Below, piece after piece: positions 8,611 to 16,600 of a stretch of 17,519 nt of DNA (the first letter of the stretch is position 1; each line of letters opens with the position of its first letter). The notes beneath the pieces were generated by a model that made no database searches, was not told the origin of the DNA, and was given only the letters and a program-made list of their open reading frames with translations. The translations under genes were made by a program, and so were the position numbers. Source of the DNA: Thermovenabulum sp049701175 (GTDB lineage Bacteria; Bacillota; Thermosediminibacteria; Thermosediminibacterales; Thermosediminibacteraceae); contig NZ_JBNATW010000039.1 of assembly GCF_049701175.1 (NCBI RefSeq), positions 1 through 17,519 on the forward strand. The letters are read 5' to 3'.

Positions 8611-9633
8611 ATGGAGAAGATTTTAGAGGTAAAAGACCTTGAAGTTTCATTTAAAACTTATGCGGGGGAAATAAAAGCTGTAAGAGGGGTTAGCTTTGAT
8701 GTGAAAAGAGGGGAAACCCTCGCAATAGTAGGTGAATCCGGCTGCGGGAAAACCGTAACCGTGCAGACGATTATGAGACTTATACCCATGCCACCGGGTA
8801 TAATTAAAAATGGTTCTATAATTTTTGACGGCAAAGACATAACAAAACTGTCGGAGAAAGAGATGGAAAAAGTTCGGGGTTCAGAGATGAGCATGGTCTT
8901 CCAGGACCCAATGACATCTTTAAACCCTACGATGAAGGTAGGGAACCAGATTGCAGAAAGTTTAATTAAACATCAAAAGATGAATCCAAAAGATGCTAAG
9001 CAAAAAGCGATAGAAATGCTAAAAATGGTAGGTATACCCAATGCTGAAAAAAGGGTCGACCAGTACCCCCATGAGTTCAGCGGTGGTATGAGGCAGAGGG
9101 CAATGATAGCGATAGCCCTCGCATGCAACCCTAAACTTTTGATAGCAGACGAGCCCACAACGGCTCTAGACGTTACTATACAGGCGCAGATACTTGACTT
9201 GATGAGGGATTTACAAAAGAAATTAAACACTTCAATCATAATAATAACTCATAACTTAGGAGTTGTAGCAAATCTTGCCGATAAAGTACTCGTAATGTAT
9301 GCAGGAAAAGTCATCGAAAGAGGCAACCTCAATGATATATTCTATAACCCGCAGCATCCATATACCTGGGGACTTTTGCTTTCAGTGCCGAGACTCAATA
9401 TTACAAAGAGCGAAAGGCTTGCTTCGATAGACGGAACACCACCAGATCTTTTTGCTCCTCCTGTAGGTTGTGCCTTTGCAGCAAGGTGTGAGTATGCTAT
9501 GAAGATATGTTATGAGAAATACCCGCCCGAGTATGTTATAAACGATGGACATTCAGTAGCGTGCTGGTTAAAGCATCTTATGGCACCTAAGGTAGTTCCT
9601 CCGATCGGGAAAGGGGTGTCTGTAAATGAATGA
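8611..9633 (+). CDS. Peptide ABC transporter ATPase, DppD/OppD family
   Basis: A 340-residue nucleotide-binding subunit that powers peptide uptake. Walker A is GESGCGKT (41-48), the Q-loop Q98 (VFQDP), the ABC signature FSGGMRQR (156-163), Walker B LLIADEP with D180 and E181, and the switch histidine H214. The C-terminal oligopeptide-transporter extension carries four cysteines, C285, C291, C298 and C316 (CX5CX6CX17C). Peptide importers of this family can hold an iron-sulfur cluster there. AAGGAGGAGG lies upstream of the ATG. The stop overlaps the start of the next ATPase by 8 bases, so the two are probably translationally coupled and form a heterodimer. Confidence 0.95.
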   Translation: MEKILEVKDLEVSFKTYAGEIKAVRGVSFDVKRGETLAIVGESGCGKTVTVQTIMRLIPMPPGIIKNGSIIFDGKDITKLSEKEMEKVRGSEMSMVFQDPMTSLNPTMKVGNQIAESLIKHQKMNPKDAKQKAIEMLKMVGIPNAEKRVDQYPHEFSGGMRQRAMIAIALACNPKLLIADEPTTALDVTIQAQILDLMRDLQKKLNTSIIIITHNLGVVANLADKVLVMYAGKVIERGNLNDIFYNPQHPYTWGLLLSVPRLNITKSERLASIDGTPPDLFAPPVGCAFAARCEYAMKICYEKYPPEYVINDGHSVACWLKHLMAPKVVPPIGKGVSVNE

Positions 9634-10588
9634 TATGAAAAATAGATTAATTGAGATAAAAAACCTTAAAAAGTTTTTTAAGGTAGGAAAGAATGCGATT
9701 CTAAAAGCTGTAGACAATGTAAATTTATTTATTGAAGAAGGCGAGACTCTTGGCCTTGTAGGAGAAAGCGGATGCGGTAAAACAACCTTAGGGAGGACGA
9801 TTGTAAGGTTATACGAACCAACCGCTGGAGAAGTCCTTTTTGAAGGTAAGAACGTTCATAGATTAAACGGTGCTGAATTAAGGGATTTCAACAGAAAAGC
9901 CCAAATGATATTCCAAGACCCTTATGCTTCTTTGAATCCAAGAATGACAGTGGGAGACATCATAGGTGAAGGTATCGATATTCATAGGCTTTATAGCGGA
10001 AAAGAAAGAACTGAAAGGATTTATGAATTATTAAGGACTGTGGGACTAAATAAAGAACACGTAAACCGCTTTCCCCACGAATTTTCAGGAGGCCAAAGGC
10101 AAAGAATTGGCATAGCAAGAGCGCTTGCAGTGGAACCAAAATTTATAGTATGTGATGAGCCTATTTCAGCTTTGGACGTTTCCATTCAGGCACAGATAAT
10201 TAACCTTTTAATGGATTTACAGCAGAAGATGAGACTGACATACCTTTTTATTGCCCATGATCTTTCTGTAGTAAGGTATGTTTCCGACAGGGTAGCAGTT
10301 ATGTACCTCGGAATTGTGGTTGAGCTAACAAAGTCGGAAGAGCTTTATAAAAATCCTCTTCATCCTTATACTCAGGCACTGCTTTCAGCAATTCCTGTAC
10401 CTGATCCAGAAGTGGAGAGAAGCAAAAAGCGTATCCTGCTTGAAGGAGATGTTCCCAGTCCCATCAATCCACCCGAGGGATGCCGATTTGCCAAAAGGTG
10501 CAGGTTTGCAAAACCCATATGCAAAGAAAACAATCCGGAATTTAAGGAAGTATCAAAAGGCCACTTTGTCGCATGTCATTTATATTAA
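9626..10588 (+). CDS. Peptide ABC transporter ATPase, DppF/OppF family
   Basis: A 320-residue second ATPase of the importer. Walker A is GESGCGKT (46-53), Q-loop Q97, signature FSGGQRQR (153-160), Walker B with D177 and E178 (FIVCDEP), and switch histidine H211 (FIAHDLSVV). The C-terminal extension repeats the same four-cysteine spacing as its partner (C286, C292, C299, C317). The ATG at 9626 is preferred to the in-frame ATG at 9635, because GGGGTG lies 8 bases upstream and the 8-base overlap with the preceding gene is typical. Last gene of the transporter operon, followed by a bidirectional terminator. Confidence 0.95.
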   Translation: MNDMKNRLIEIKNLKKFFKVGKNAILKAVDNVNLFIEEGETLGLVGESGCGKTTLGRTIVRLYEPTAGEVLFEGKNVHRLNGAELRDFNRKAQMIFQDPYASLNPRMTVGDIIGEGIDIHRLYSGKERTERIYELLRTVGLNKEHVNRFPHEFSGGQRQRIGIARALAVEPKFIVCDEPISALDVSIQAQIINLLMDLQQKMRLTYLFIAHDLSVVRYVSDRVAVMYLGIVVELTKSEELYKNPLHPYTQALLSAIPVPDPEVERSKKRILLEGDVPSPINPPEGCRFAKRCRFAKPICKENNPEFKEVSKGHFVACHLY

Positions 10589-10591
10589 AGC

Positions 10592-10620
10592 AAAAAGAGA
10601 GCAAGCTATGCTCTCTTTTT
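10592..10620. terminator. Bidirectional terminator between converging genes
   Basis: AAAAAGAGAGC (10592-10602) pairs perfectly with GCTCTCTTTTT (10610-10620) around a seven-base loop. Read forward it ends in a T run after the transporter operon. Read in reverse it gives the same structure just after the stop of the minus-strand thiolation gene. One hairpin therefore serves both operons. Confidence 0.9.
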
Positions 10621-10622
10621 TA

Positions 10623-11372
10623 TTAATCTAATGCCTCATCTTTTTTAAAAGCATTTTCCTCCATAAAAAATCTTTTTCTGTCAATAGCTGCGATAATATT
10701 ATCCCTTGCTTTTGGGAATAGCGATTCGAATTGATCTATGAATTTTTTCATTTCTTCCCTTTTAGTTTTACCTGTTGCGGGGCATAAAGACTCGATTACA
10801 GGAAGATTTTGTGACTTAACGATGGATTTTATCGTTTGTTCTTTAAGGTAAATCAAAGGTCTTATTAAAGTGACTTTTTTTCTTGAAAGATAAGTTTTTG
10901 GCTCAAAGGTTGCAAATCGGCCAGTGAATATTAAGTTGAGAAGAAGGGTTTCAGAAGCATCATCGGCGTGATGTGCAAGGGCTACCTTATTGCAGCCAAG
11001 CTCAACGGCGGCACTGTCTAAAGCACCCCTTCTCATTTTGGAGCACAAAGAGCAGGGATTTTTTTCCTTTCTAATTTCAAATACAATTTTACCAATCTCT
11101 GAAGGGATAATATGTAAAGGGATATTGATTTTTTGGCAAAATTCTTTTAATGGGGTGTAATCCATACCAAAACCTAAGTCAATAGACACCGCTACAATAT
11201 CAAAGTTTAAAGGGGAATTTTTTCGGACTAAATCAAGGATGAACAAAAGTGCGGATGAATCCTTTCCTCCAGAAACTCCTACGGCGATTTTATCATTATT
11301 CTCTATCATGTTGTAGTTTATTATGGCTTTTTTTACTTTTGTTAAAAACCATTTGCCAAAGTTGCCGTTCAT
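10623..11372 (-). CDS. TtcA-like tRNA 2-thiocytidine biosynthesis protein (PP-loop ATPase)
   Basis: A 249-residue N-type ATP pyrophosphatase of the TtcA/TilS superfamily. It is likely to activate a tRNA base by adenylation and replace oxygen with sulfur (2-thiocytidine at position 32 in characterised TtcA). The PP-loop SGGKDS is at 34-39. AHHADDASETLLLN (133-146) matches the conserved second motif. A CX2C pair, C107 and C110, plus C197 match the three cysteines that hold the catalytic iron-sulfur cluster in TtcA, whereas TilS lacks them. The ATG at 11372 has GGAGG 6 bases upstream. It is 13 bases downstream of the threonine aldolase gene, in one operon. The family contains relatives of unproven substrate, so the exact tRNA target is inferred. 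Confidence 0.82.
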   Translation of the reverse strand: MNGNFGKWFLTKVKKAIINYNMIENNDKIAVGVSGGKDSSALLFILDLVRKNSPLNFDIVAVSIDLGFGMDYTPLKEFCQKINIPLHIIPSEIGKIVFEIRKEKNPCSLCSKMRRGALDSAAVELGCNKVALAHHADDASETLLLNLIFTGRFATFEPKTYLSRKKVTLIRPLIYLKEQTIKSIVKSQNLPVIESLCPATGKTKREEMKKFIDQFESLFPKARDNIIAAIDRKRFFMEENAFKKDEALD

Positions 11373-11385
11373 TTTTCGCCTCCAA

Positions 11386-12420
11386 TCACCTTAATGCAAT
11401 TTTCTTTATAACATCGATGGTGTACAATATATCTTCTTTATTTATACCATGGTGGGTTACAAATCTTACAATGGTGTTTTTTGAACCGTTAATTTTTATA
11501 TTATATTTGTATAAAGATTCAGCAAGTTCATTACTTGTCATTTTAAGTCCGGAAATATCGCAGATTACTATGTTTGTTTGCACAGTACCTAAATCCAATT
11601 TTATGCCGGGGATTTCAGATAGACCTTCAGCTAAAATTCTTGCATTAATATGGTCTTCGTGTAGCCTTTTTGTCATTTTTTCTAAAGCCACTATACCGCA
11701 TGCTGCAAGAAAACCCGCTTGGCGAAGCCCTCCTCCTAACATTTTTCTTAATTTGCGAGCTTTTTCAATGAATTTTTTTGTACCCACAAGCATTGAACCT
11801 ACAGGGGCACATAAACCTTTAGAAAGGCAAAACATCACGCTGTCAGCGTATTTTGCGATCTCCTTTACATCCACATTCAAGTACGTAGCGGCATTAAATA
11901 TCCTTGCACCGTCCATATGAATGGGAATACCGTATTTTTGTCCAACCTCTTGAGTTCTTTTTAATAAATCTAAGGGCATTACTGTACCGCCGGCGCGGTT
12001 ATGGGTATTTTCTACACAAATTAAGGAAGTGCGAGGATAGTGAATGTTTTCTTCTCTAATAGCTGCCTCAATATCCTCAGGTGCCATAAATCCGTATTTT
12101 CCAAAGATGGTTTTTGCCTGAACACCTGCAAGCCTTGCAATTCCACCAACCTCATAGGTTATAATGTGGCAGCGCTCTTCCAAAATGATTTCATCGCCCG
12201 GTTGGGTATGTGCCATTACTGCAATTTGATTCCCTTGAGTGCCGCTTGTTACAAACAGTGCCGCTTCTTTTCCCATAATATCTGCGGCCATTTCTTCTAA
12301 TTTATTGACTGTTGGATCTTCTCCGTATACATCATCACCTACTTCGGCTTTGTACATTGCCTCACGCATTTCAGGTGTGGGCAAAGTAACGGTGTCGCTT
12401 CTTAAATCGATAAACTTCAT
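11386..12420 (-). CDS. Low-specificity L-threonine aldolase
   Basis: A 344-residue PLP enzyme of fold type I that cleaves L-threonine or L-allo-threonine to glycine and acetaldehyde. The start MKFIDLRSDTVTLPTPEMRE and the block VGDDVYGEDPTVN (27-39) are diagnostic. H85 (ERCHI) fits the residue that stacks on PLP, D170 (HMDGAR) pairs with the ring nitrogen, and K201 in CLSKGLCAPVGS is the Schiff-base lysine. The frame is open to 12468, but the ATG at 12420 is chosen. It has GGGGG about 8 bases upstream, and the family N-terminus starts there. First gene of a two-gene operon with the TtcA-like gene. Called ltaA or ltaE in other species. Confidence 0.92.
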   Translation of the reverse strand: MKFIDLRSDTVTLPTPEMREAMYKAEVGDDVYGEDPTVNKLEEMAADIMGKEAALFVTSGTQGNQIAVMAHTQPGDEIILEERCHIITYEVGGIARLAGVQAKTIFGKYGFMAPEDIEAAIREENIHYPRTSLICVENTHNRAGGTVMPLDLLKRTQEVGQKYGIPIHMDGARIFNAATYLNVDVKEIAKYADSVMFCLSKGLCAPVGSMLVGTKKFIEKARKLRKMLGGGLRQAGFLAACGIVALEKMTKRLHEDHINARILAEGLSEIPGIKLDLGTVQTNIVICDISGLKMTSNELAESLYKYNIKINGSKNTIVRFVTHHGINKEDILYTIDVIKKIALR

Positions 12421-12474
12421 AATGTTTCCCCCTGCGTTTTTGGTTTTATTTAATAATTTTATTATCATGATATA

Positions 12475-12483
12475 ATTATAGCA
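12475..12483 (-). promoter_or_regulatory. Extended -10 promoter for the aldolase-thiolation operon
   Basis: On the minus strand the sequence reads TGCTATAAT, a full extended -10 element (TGnTATAAT), about 55 bases upstream of the aldolase ATG. No clear -35 box is seen, which fits an extended -10 promoter. Confidence 0.6.
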
Positions 12484-12493
12484 CTCCTTTTTA

Positions 12494-12522
12494 TTGCTTA
12501 TTAATATAACTTTTTGTATAAT
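12494..12522 (+). promoter_or_regulatory. Promoter for acylphosphatase-rarA
   Basis: TTGCTT (12494-12499), a 17-base spacer, and a perfect TATAAT (12517-12522) lie about 28 bases before the acylphosphatase ATG. It points away from the minus-strand promoter next to it, so the 130-base gap holds a compact divergent promoter pair. Confidence 0.65.
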
Positions 12523-12550
12523 TTGATAAAAAAAGTTGGCAGGTGGTTAA

Positions 12551-12826
12551 ATGGAAAAGACGGTTTATGCGCGGATCTATGGGATTGTTCAGGGAGTGGG
12601 TTTAAGGTATTCCGCCATGATGAAGGCTAAAGAACTCGGCCTAAAAGGTTATGTTAAAAATATGCCCGATTTAAGTGTGGAATTGGAAGTGGAGGGTGAG
12701 GAGGAAAAAATAAAGGAGTTATTGGATTTTATTAAAAACGGTATAAGGTGGGCAAAGGTGGAGAAGATAGAAACAACCTTTAAAAATTACATGGGTAAGT
12801 ATAGAGATTTTAATATAGTGCATTAA
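12551..12826 (+). CDS. acyP: Acylphosphatase
   Basis: A 91-residue cytoplasmic acylphosphatase that hydrolyses carboxyl-phosphate bonds such as those in acetyl phosphate. The phosphate-binding loop GIVQGVGLRY carries the catalytic arginine R19, and N37 in GYVKNMPD is the catalytic asparagine. Length matches the family. Two small departures are visible. The usual phenylalanine before the arginine is leucine, and the common N-x-x-D-G-x-V-E turn lacks its glycine (NMPDLSVELEVEG). AGGTGG lies about 6 bases before the ATG. The gene is 15 bases upstream of rarA and probably shares its transcript. Confidence 0.93.
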   Translation: MEKTVYARIYGIVQGVGLRYSAMMKAKELGLKGYVKNMPDLSVELEVEGEEEKIKELLDFIKNGIRWAKVEKIETTFKNYMGKYRDFNIVH

Positions 12827-12841
12827 GAAGGGGTACCTATT

Positions 12842-14173
12842 ATGGATATTCAATCATCAATTTTTGATCATTACGACAAAATAAATGCCCCCTTAGCTGA
12901 AAGAATGCGCCCAAAAGATTTAGATGAGTTTTTTGGGCAGGAACACCTTCTTTCGGAAAAGGGAATATTAAGAAAACTTATCGAAAGCGGCAATATACCT
13001 TCTATGGTTTTCTGGGGACCGCCGGGTGTTGGAAAAACTACACTTGCAATGATTATAGCAAAAAAAATGGATGCAAATTTTTTGAATTTTAGCGCCGTGA
13101 TGTCGGGGATTGGAGAAATAAAAGAGGTGATGAAAGAAGCACAGGAAAGAAAAAGATTCGGGAAAAAGACTATTTTATTCATCGATGAGATACACAGGTT
13201 TAACAAGGCCCAGCAGGATGCTTTTTTACCGTATGTGGAAAGAGGAGATATAATTTTGATAGGTGCTACAACTGAAAATCCTTCCTTTGAGTTAAATTCA
13301 GCATTGCTTTCACGGTTGAAGGTATTTGTTTTAAACCCTTTGACTTCTGAGGATATTGTCAAAATATTAAAAAGGGCCTTAAACGATGAGGAGCGAGGCC
13401 TTGGACGATACAAAATAAAAATTGATGAAGATCTGCTCTTTAAAATTGCGAATTATTCCAATGGTGATGCAAGAATCGCACTAAATACCTTAGAGCTTTC
13501 TTTTCTAAAGACAAGGGTGGTCGAAGACGGAACATATGAAATTACTTTAAAAGAAGTAGAAGAGGCTGTACAAAGAAAATTTTTATTGTATGATAAAAAA
13601 GGGGAAGAGCATTATAATTTAATTTCAGCCCTGCATAAATCCATAAGAAACAGCGATGTGGATGCGGCTCTTTACTGGCTTGCACGCATGATAGAATCAG
13701 GGGAGGATCCCCTTTACATTGCGAGGAGGCTGATAAGGATAGCCTCCGAAGATGTAGGGCTTGCTGATCCAGAGGCTTTAACTATTACTGTGTCAGCATT
13801 TCAAGCAGTCCAATTTGTGGGGCTGCCGGAAGCAGCGTTGAACCTTGCTCAAGCTGCAGTTTTTCTTGCCCTTTGCCCTAAATCAAATGCCCTTTATACA
13901 GCCTACGAAAAAGCAAGGGAAGATGCTTTAAATACCATTGCAGAGCCCGTTCCGCTGCATTTAAGGAATGCGCCTACATCATTAATGAAAGATTTGGGTT
14001 ATGGAAAGGGCTATAAATACGCCCATGATTACAAGGAAAAAATTGCAGATATGGAGTGTTTACCCGAGAATCTAAAGGGTGTAAAATACTATTTTCCTAC
14101 CGATCAGGGCAAGGAAAGGATGTTTGCAGAGAGGTTGGAGGAAATAAAAAAGATAAAAAAGAAAAAAGTTTAA
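12842..14173 (+). CDS. rarA: Replication-associated recombination protein RarA (MgsA), AAA+ ATPase
   Basis: A 443-residue AAA+ ATPase related to the clamp loader and RuvB, acting at stalled replication forks and single-strand gaps. N-terminal PLAERMRPKDLDEFFGQEHL (17-36) is the family signature. Walker A is GPPGVGKTT (59-67), Walker B ILFIDEIHRFNK (111-122), sensor 1 GATTENPSF (141-149), and the arginine finger is in LLSRLKVF (R158). The C-terminal half matches the RarA tetramerisation region (SGEDPLYIARRLIRIASEDV, about 287-306). Length is normal. It lies close behind acylphosphatase. No convincing terminator is seen before the next gene, which has its own promoter. Confidence 0.95.
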   Translation: MDIQSSIFDHYDKINAPLAERMRPKDLDEFFGQEHLLSEKGILRKLIESGNIPSMVFWGPPGVGKTTLAMIIAKKMDANFLNFSAVMSGIGEIKEVMKEAQERKRFGKKTILFIDEIHRFNKAQQDAFLPYVERGDIILIGATTENPSFELNSALLSRLKVFVLNPLTSEDIVKILKRALNDEERGLGRYKIKIDEDLLFKIANYSNGDARIALNTLELSFLKTRVVEDGTYEITLKEVEEAVQRKFLLYDKKGEEHYNLISALHKSIRNSDVDAALYWLARMIESGEDPLYIARRLIRIASEDVGLADPEALTITVSAFQAVQFVGLPEAALNLAQAAVFLALCPKSNALYTAYEKAREDALNTIAEPVPLHLRNAPTSLMKDLGYGKGYKYAHDYKEKIADMECLPENLKGVKYYFPTDQGKERMFAERLEEIKKIKKKKV

Positions 14174-14200
14174 AAATTAAATTTTTTCTCAAGAATATTG

Positions 14201-14209
14201 TGGTATAAT
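14201..14209 (+). promoter_or_regulatory. Extended -10 promoter of the Asp23/Gls24 gene
   Basis: TGGTATAAT is a complete extended -10 element 49 bases before the ATG at 14258. The -35 region is only a T-rich run. It makes the downstream gene independently expressed from rarA. Confidence 0.65.
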
Positions 14210-14257
14210 ATAAAATATATAAAATTTAAAAATGATTTATTAAAGGGGGAAAAAATT

Positions 14258-14656
14258 ATGGTAGACGGTAGGACCTCTATTGGGGAATCGGTATTTTTGG
14301 AAATTGCTAAGGAAGCCATGCATAAAGTAGAAGATGTCATAAAGGAAGAAAAAAAATGGGCTCTTTCAGGTATTACAAAAGCATTTACCGATAGGTTTGC
14401 TCCACAGATAAAGGTAAAAAAGCGCGACCCTATTGATACAGAAGACAATGTCGGGACGGTTTCTTTTGAAGTAACCTTAAGTGTAATCTATGGTGTTAAA
14501 ATTCCGGAAGTAGCCCAAAAAGTGAGGGAAAAGATTATTAGTGAAGTTGAGACATTAACCGGTTATAAAGTGGAAAAGGTGGATATTTCCATAGATAAAA
14601 TCATTAAATTAGAAGATATACAGGAAGAAAAGAAGGAAAAAATAGAAAAGGAGTAG
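14258..14656 (+). CDS. Asp23/Gls24 family envelope stress protein
   Basis: A 132-residue protein of the Asp23/Gls24 (DUF322) family, small alpha-beta proteins linked to the cell envelope and to alkaline or general stress in Firmicutes. The centre (VGTVSFEVTLSVIYGVKIPE) and the following VAQKVREKI and VEKVDISIDKI blocks are typical. The N-terminal segment has the usual residual helix. The frame is open to 14198, but that would run through the promoter. The ATG at 14258 has AAAGGGGG upstream, so it is the start. The C-terminus is lysine/glutamate rich. It has its own promoter and terminator, so it is a single-gene unit. The molecular function of the family is not known. Confidence 0.85.
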   Translation: MVDGRTSIGESVFLEIAKEAMHKVEDVIKEEKKWALSGITKAFTDRFAPQIKVKKRDPIDTEDNVGTVSFEVTLSVIYGVKIPEVAQKVREKIISEVETLTGYKVEKVDISIDKIIKLEDIQEEKKEKIEKE

Positions 14657-14683
14657 AAGGCCTAAAAAGGCCTTTCTTTTTTT
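14656..14683 (+). terminator. Intrinsic terminator after the Asp23/Gls24 gene
   Basis: AAGGCC (14657-14662) pairs with GGCCTT (14669-14674) around a six-base A-rich loop and runs into TTTCTTTTTTT. It begins right at the stop codon. Confidence 0.8.
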
Positions 14684-14685
14684 AA

Positions 14686-14830
14686 AATATTTTTCAAAAG
14701 TTCACCAGAATGCCCCCGGTTGAAACCGGGGGATAAATGGCGGCTTGATTTTCCTCCCCGGCTATGGCATGATTAAGATGCAGGATGTTCCTGCCCATAA
14801 AATCAATTCATTGAGGTGAGGATGTCACGG
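14686..14830 (+). mobile_element. Probable right-end remnant of an IS200/IS605 (TnpB) element, structured RNA-like
   Basis: This stretch is far more GC-rich and structured than the DNA around it. CCCCCGGT (14713-14720) pairs with ACCGGGGG (14725-14732) around a TGAA tetraloop. TTGATTTT (14745-14752) pairs with AAAATCAA (14799-14806). Inside that, ATGG (14764-14767) pairs with CCAT (14795-14798), and GCAGGA (14780-14785) with TCCTGC (14789-14794). The 3' arms of the last three helices are contiguous. A short reading frame (14686-14736) ends in TRMPPVETGG, reminiscent of the ragged C-termini of TnpB proteins. The tail GGTGAGGATGTCAC is reminiscent of IS200/IS605 right ends. From memory of the family, the end of tnpB and the element right end form the omega-RNA scaffold. 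No tnpA or tnpB body is present, so it would be a fossil or a non-autonomous element. An unrelated structured RNA or leader for the next gene is the alternative. Confidence 0.4.
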
Positions 14831-14871
14831 AAGGGTTTATTAGGGAAAATTAAGCAATAGAGGTGGAAAAA

Positions 14872-16578
14872 ATGAAAACAAAAAAGCATTTGCAAGAAAT
14901 TTTAAAAAGAATAAACAACAAAGGTTACAAGGCATATAAGGAACTTGAAGGCGAGTATGATTTCGAAAGCTTTATTCTTTTTATAGACCATGTTCAATCA
15001 GACCCTTTTGCGCCTCCTTCGAGGATAAGGATAAGGGTTGATAAAAAACACGCTGGCTTTGATGAGAAGTTGTATTCTACCAAAGAACGGAAAATTGCTT
15101 TTGAAGATTATATTGCAAGGAAAATATTTTCTGAAATAGTTAAGTTACCTAAGATTGCAGGCACCGGAAATAGCGGGGAAATTTTTATAGATAAAGGCGG
15201 TCAGGAGATTTTAGAAAGGACTGCTGTAAAAATAAAAGATGGTTTTATTGAGGTAAGGCTAAGCATAGGTCTACCAGCATATGGAAGAAAAATTAACGCT
15301 AATGGAGCAGAGAGGGTATTTTTTGAATACCTCCCGTTGCTCGTGGAAAAGGGGATTAATTATTCAAATTACGATAAGAGAGAATCTGAAGAGTGGGTTA
15401 AACTATATGAAGATCAGGAGTTTATAAGAAAAAGCCTGAAAAATAAAGGCCTTGTGGCATTTATAAAAGATGGTTCTATATTGCCGAGAGAAAGTGGGAT
15501 AAGCGACAAACCCTTAAAAAAAGAGAAGGCTATACCTTTTATTTCACCCGAAAGTTTACGGGTGGAATTTGAACTTCCCAATAGCGGTAAAATAACGGGG
15601 ATGGGCATAAAAAAAGGGGTAACTCTCATTGTTGGCGGCGGATACCATGGAAAGACAACTCTTTTGAAAGCTCTCGAACGGGGAATTTACAATCATATCC
15701 CCGGCGATGGCAGAGAGTTTGTTATAACTTTGGAAGATGCTGTAAAAATTCGCGCAGAAGATGGTAGAAGGGTAGAAAAAGTAGATATAAGCCCCTTTAT
15801 TGAAAATCTTCCAGATGGCCAGGATACAAGGAAATTTTCAACGGAAAATGCAAGCGGTAGTACATCTCAAGCAGCTAATATTATGGAAGCTGTAGAAATT
15901 GGTACAACCCTACTCCTTTTGGATGAGGATACCTGTGCTACCAATTTCATGATAAGGGATGCGAGAATGCAAAAACTCGTCGCCAAAGAAAAAGAGCCGA
16001 TTACTCCCTTCATTGACCGAGTCAGACAGCTTTATGAGGAATTGGGGATATCAACAATACTCGTTATGGGCGGAAGCGGAGATTACTTTGATGTGGCTGA
16101 CTGCGTTATAAAAATGCAGGATTACCGCCCCTACGATGTGACGGAGGAGGCAAAGCGTATTGCGGCAGAAATAAGGACCTACCGCAAAAGGGAAAGGACG
16201 GAAGGTCCTATTACGGTAACCCCGAGGGTTATTTTGAAAGAAGGCCTTGAGCTAAAGGGTAAGAAAAAGATAAAGTCCAAAGATGTGGATACTTTGCAAT
16301 ACGGTAGAGAATACATAGAGATGGATTACGTGGAACAACTGGTGGACAAAAGCCAGACCAGTGCAGTTGGTGAAATTATAAGGTACGCCGTTGAGAAGTA
16401 TGTTGACGGCAGGAGAACTCTCAAAGAAGTAGTGAATTTGGTATATAAAGATATAGAAAAATACGGTCTCGATATTGTTTCACCTTTTTACGGGAAGCAC
16501 CCTGGAAACCTTGCTATGCCCAGGCCTCAAGAAGTAGCGGCAGGCTTAAATAGATACCGGGGACTCAGGGTAAAGTAG
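14872..16578 (+). CDS. Uncharacterised ATPase of the ABC class (PF09818-like)
   Basis: A 568-residue P-loop protein matching the 'predicted ATPase of the ABC class' family (COG3044/PF09818), with no established function. The N-terminal half (about 1-240) has its own fold, with DHVQSDPFAPPSRIRIRV at 39-56. A nucleotide-binding half follows: an unusual Walker A GGGYHGKTT (255-263), a signature-like ASGSTSQAAN (327-336), and Walker B LLLLDEDTCATN (347-358). MGGSGDYFDVADCVI (399-413) resembles the switch region and a late beta-strand. A C-terminal domain ends in KHPGNLAMPRPQEVAAGLNR. There are no membrane segments, so it is a soluble protein rather than a transporter part. The ATG at 14872 is chosen over a GTG at 14863 because AGAGGTGG (14859-14866) would otherwise overlap the start. 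It is 22 bases before a YjbQ gene. Confidence 0.82.
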   Translation: MKTKKHLQEILKRINNKGYKAYKELEGEYDFESFILFIDHVQSDPFAPPSRIRIRVDKKHAGFDEKLYSTKERKIAFEDYIARKIFSEIVKLPKIAGTGNSGEIFIDKGGQEILERTAVKIKDGFIEVRLSIGLPAYGRKINANGAERVFFEYLPLLVEKGINYSNYDKRESEEWVKLYEDQEFIRKSLKNKGLVAFIKDGSILPRESGISDKPLKKEKAIPFISPESLRVEFELPNSGKITGMGIKKGVTLIVGGGYHGKTTLLKALERGIYNHIPGDGREFVITLEDAVKIRAEDGRRVEKVDISPFIENLPDGQDTRKFSTENASGSTSQAANIMEAVEIGTTLLLLDEDTCATNFMIRDARMQKLVAKEKEPITPFIDRVRQLYEELGISTILVMGGSGDYFDVADCVIKMQDYRPYDVTEEAKRIAAEIRTYRKRERTEGPITVTPRVILKEGLELKGKKKIKSKDVDTLQYGREYIEMDYVEQLVDKSQTSAVGEIIRYAVEKYVDGRRTLKEVVNLVYKDIEKYGLDIVSPFYGKHPGNLAMPRPQEVAAGLNRYRGLRVK

Positions 16579-16600
16579 GCTTGTAGTGGGAGGAGATTTT

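Noticed and set aside
11249..11920. A 223-codon open frame on the plus strand across the thiolation and aldolase genes.
   Set aside because: It is antisense to two well-identified minus-strand genes, has no family pattern and no ribosome site; hydrophobic shadow frames of this kind are common in AT-rich DNA.
12871..13413. A 180-codon minus-strand open frame inside rarA.
   Set aside because: It mirrors the AAA+ domain of rarA, has no recognisable motifs or start signals, and is explained by codon composition.
14161..14190. Possible terminator between rarA and the Asp23/Gls24 gene (GAAAAAA with TTTTTTC).
   Set aside because: The stem is almost purely A-T with a long loop and would be unstable.
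16586..16600. GTG at 16586 as the start of the YjbQ protein.
   Set aside because: It lies in the GGGAGGAG ribosome site of the better ATG at 16601 and would add five non-family residues.
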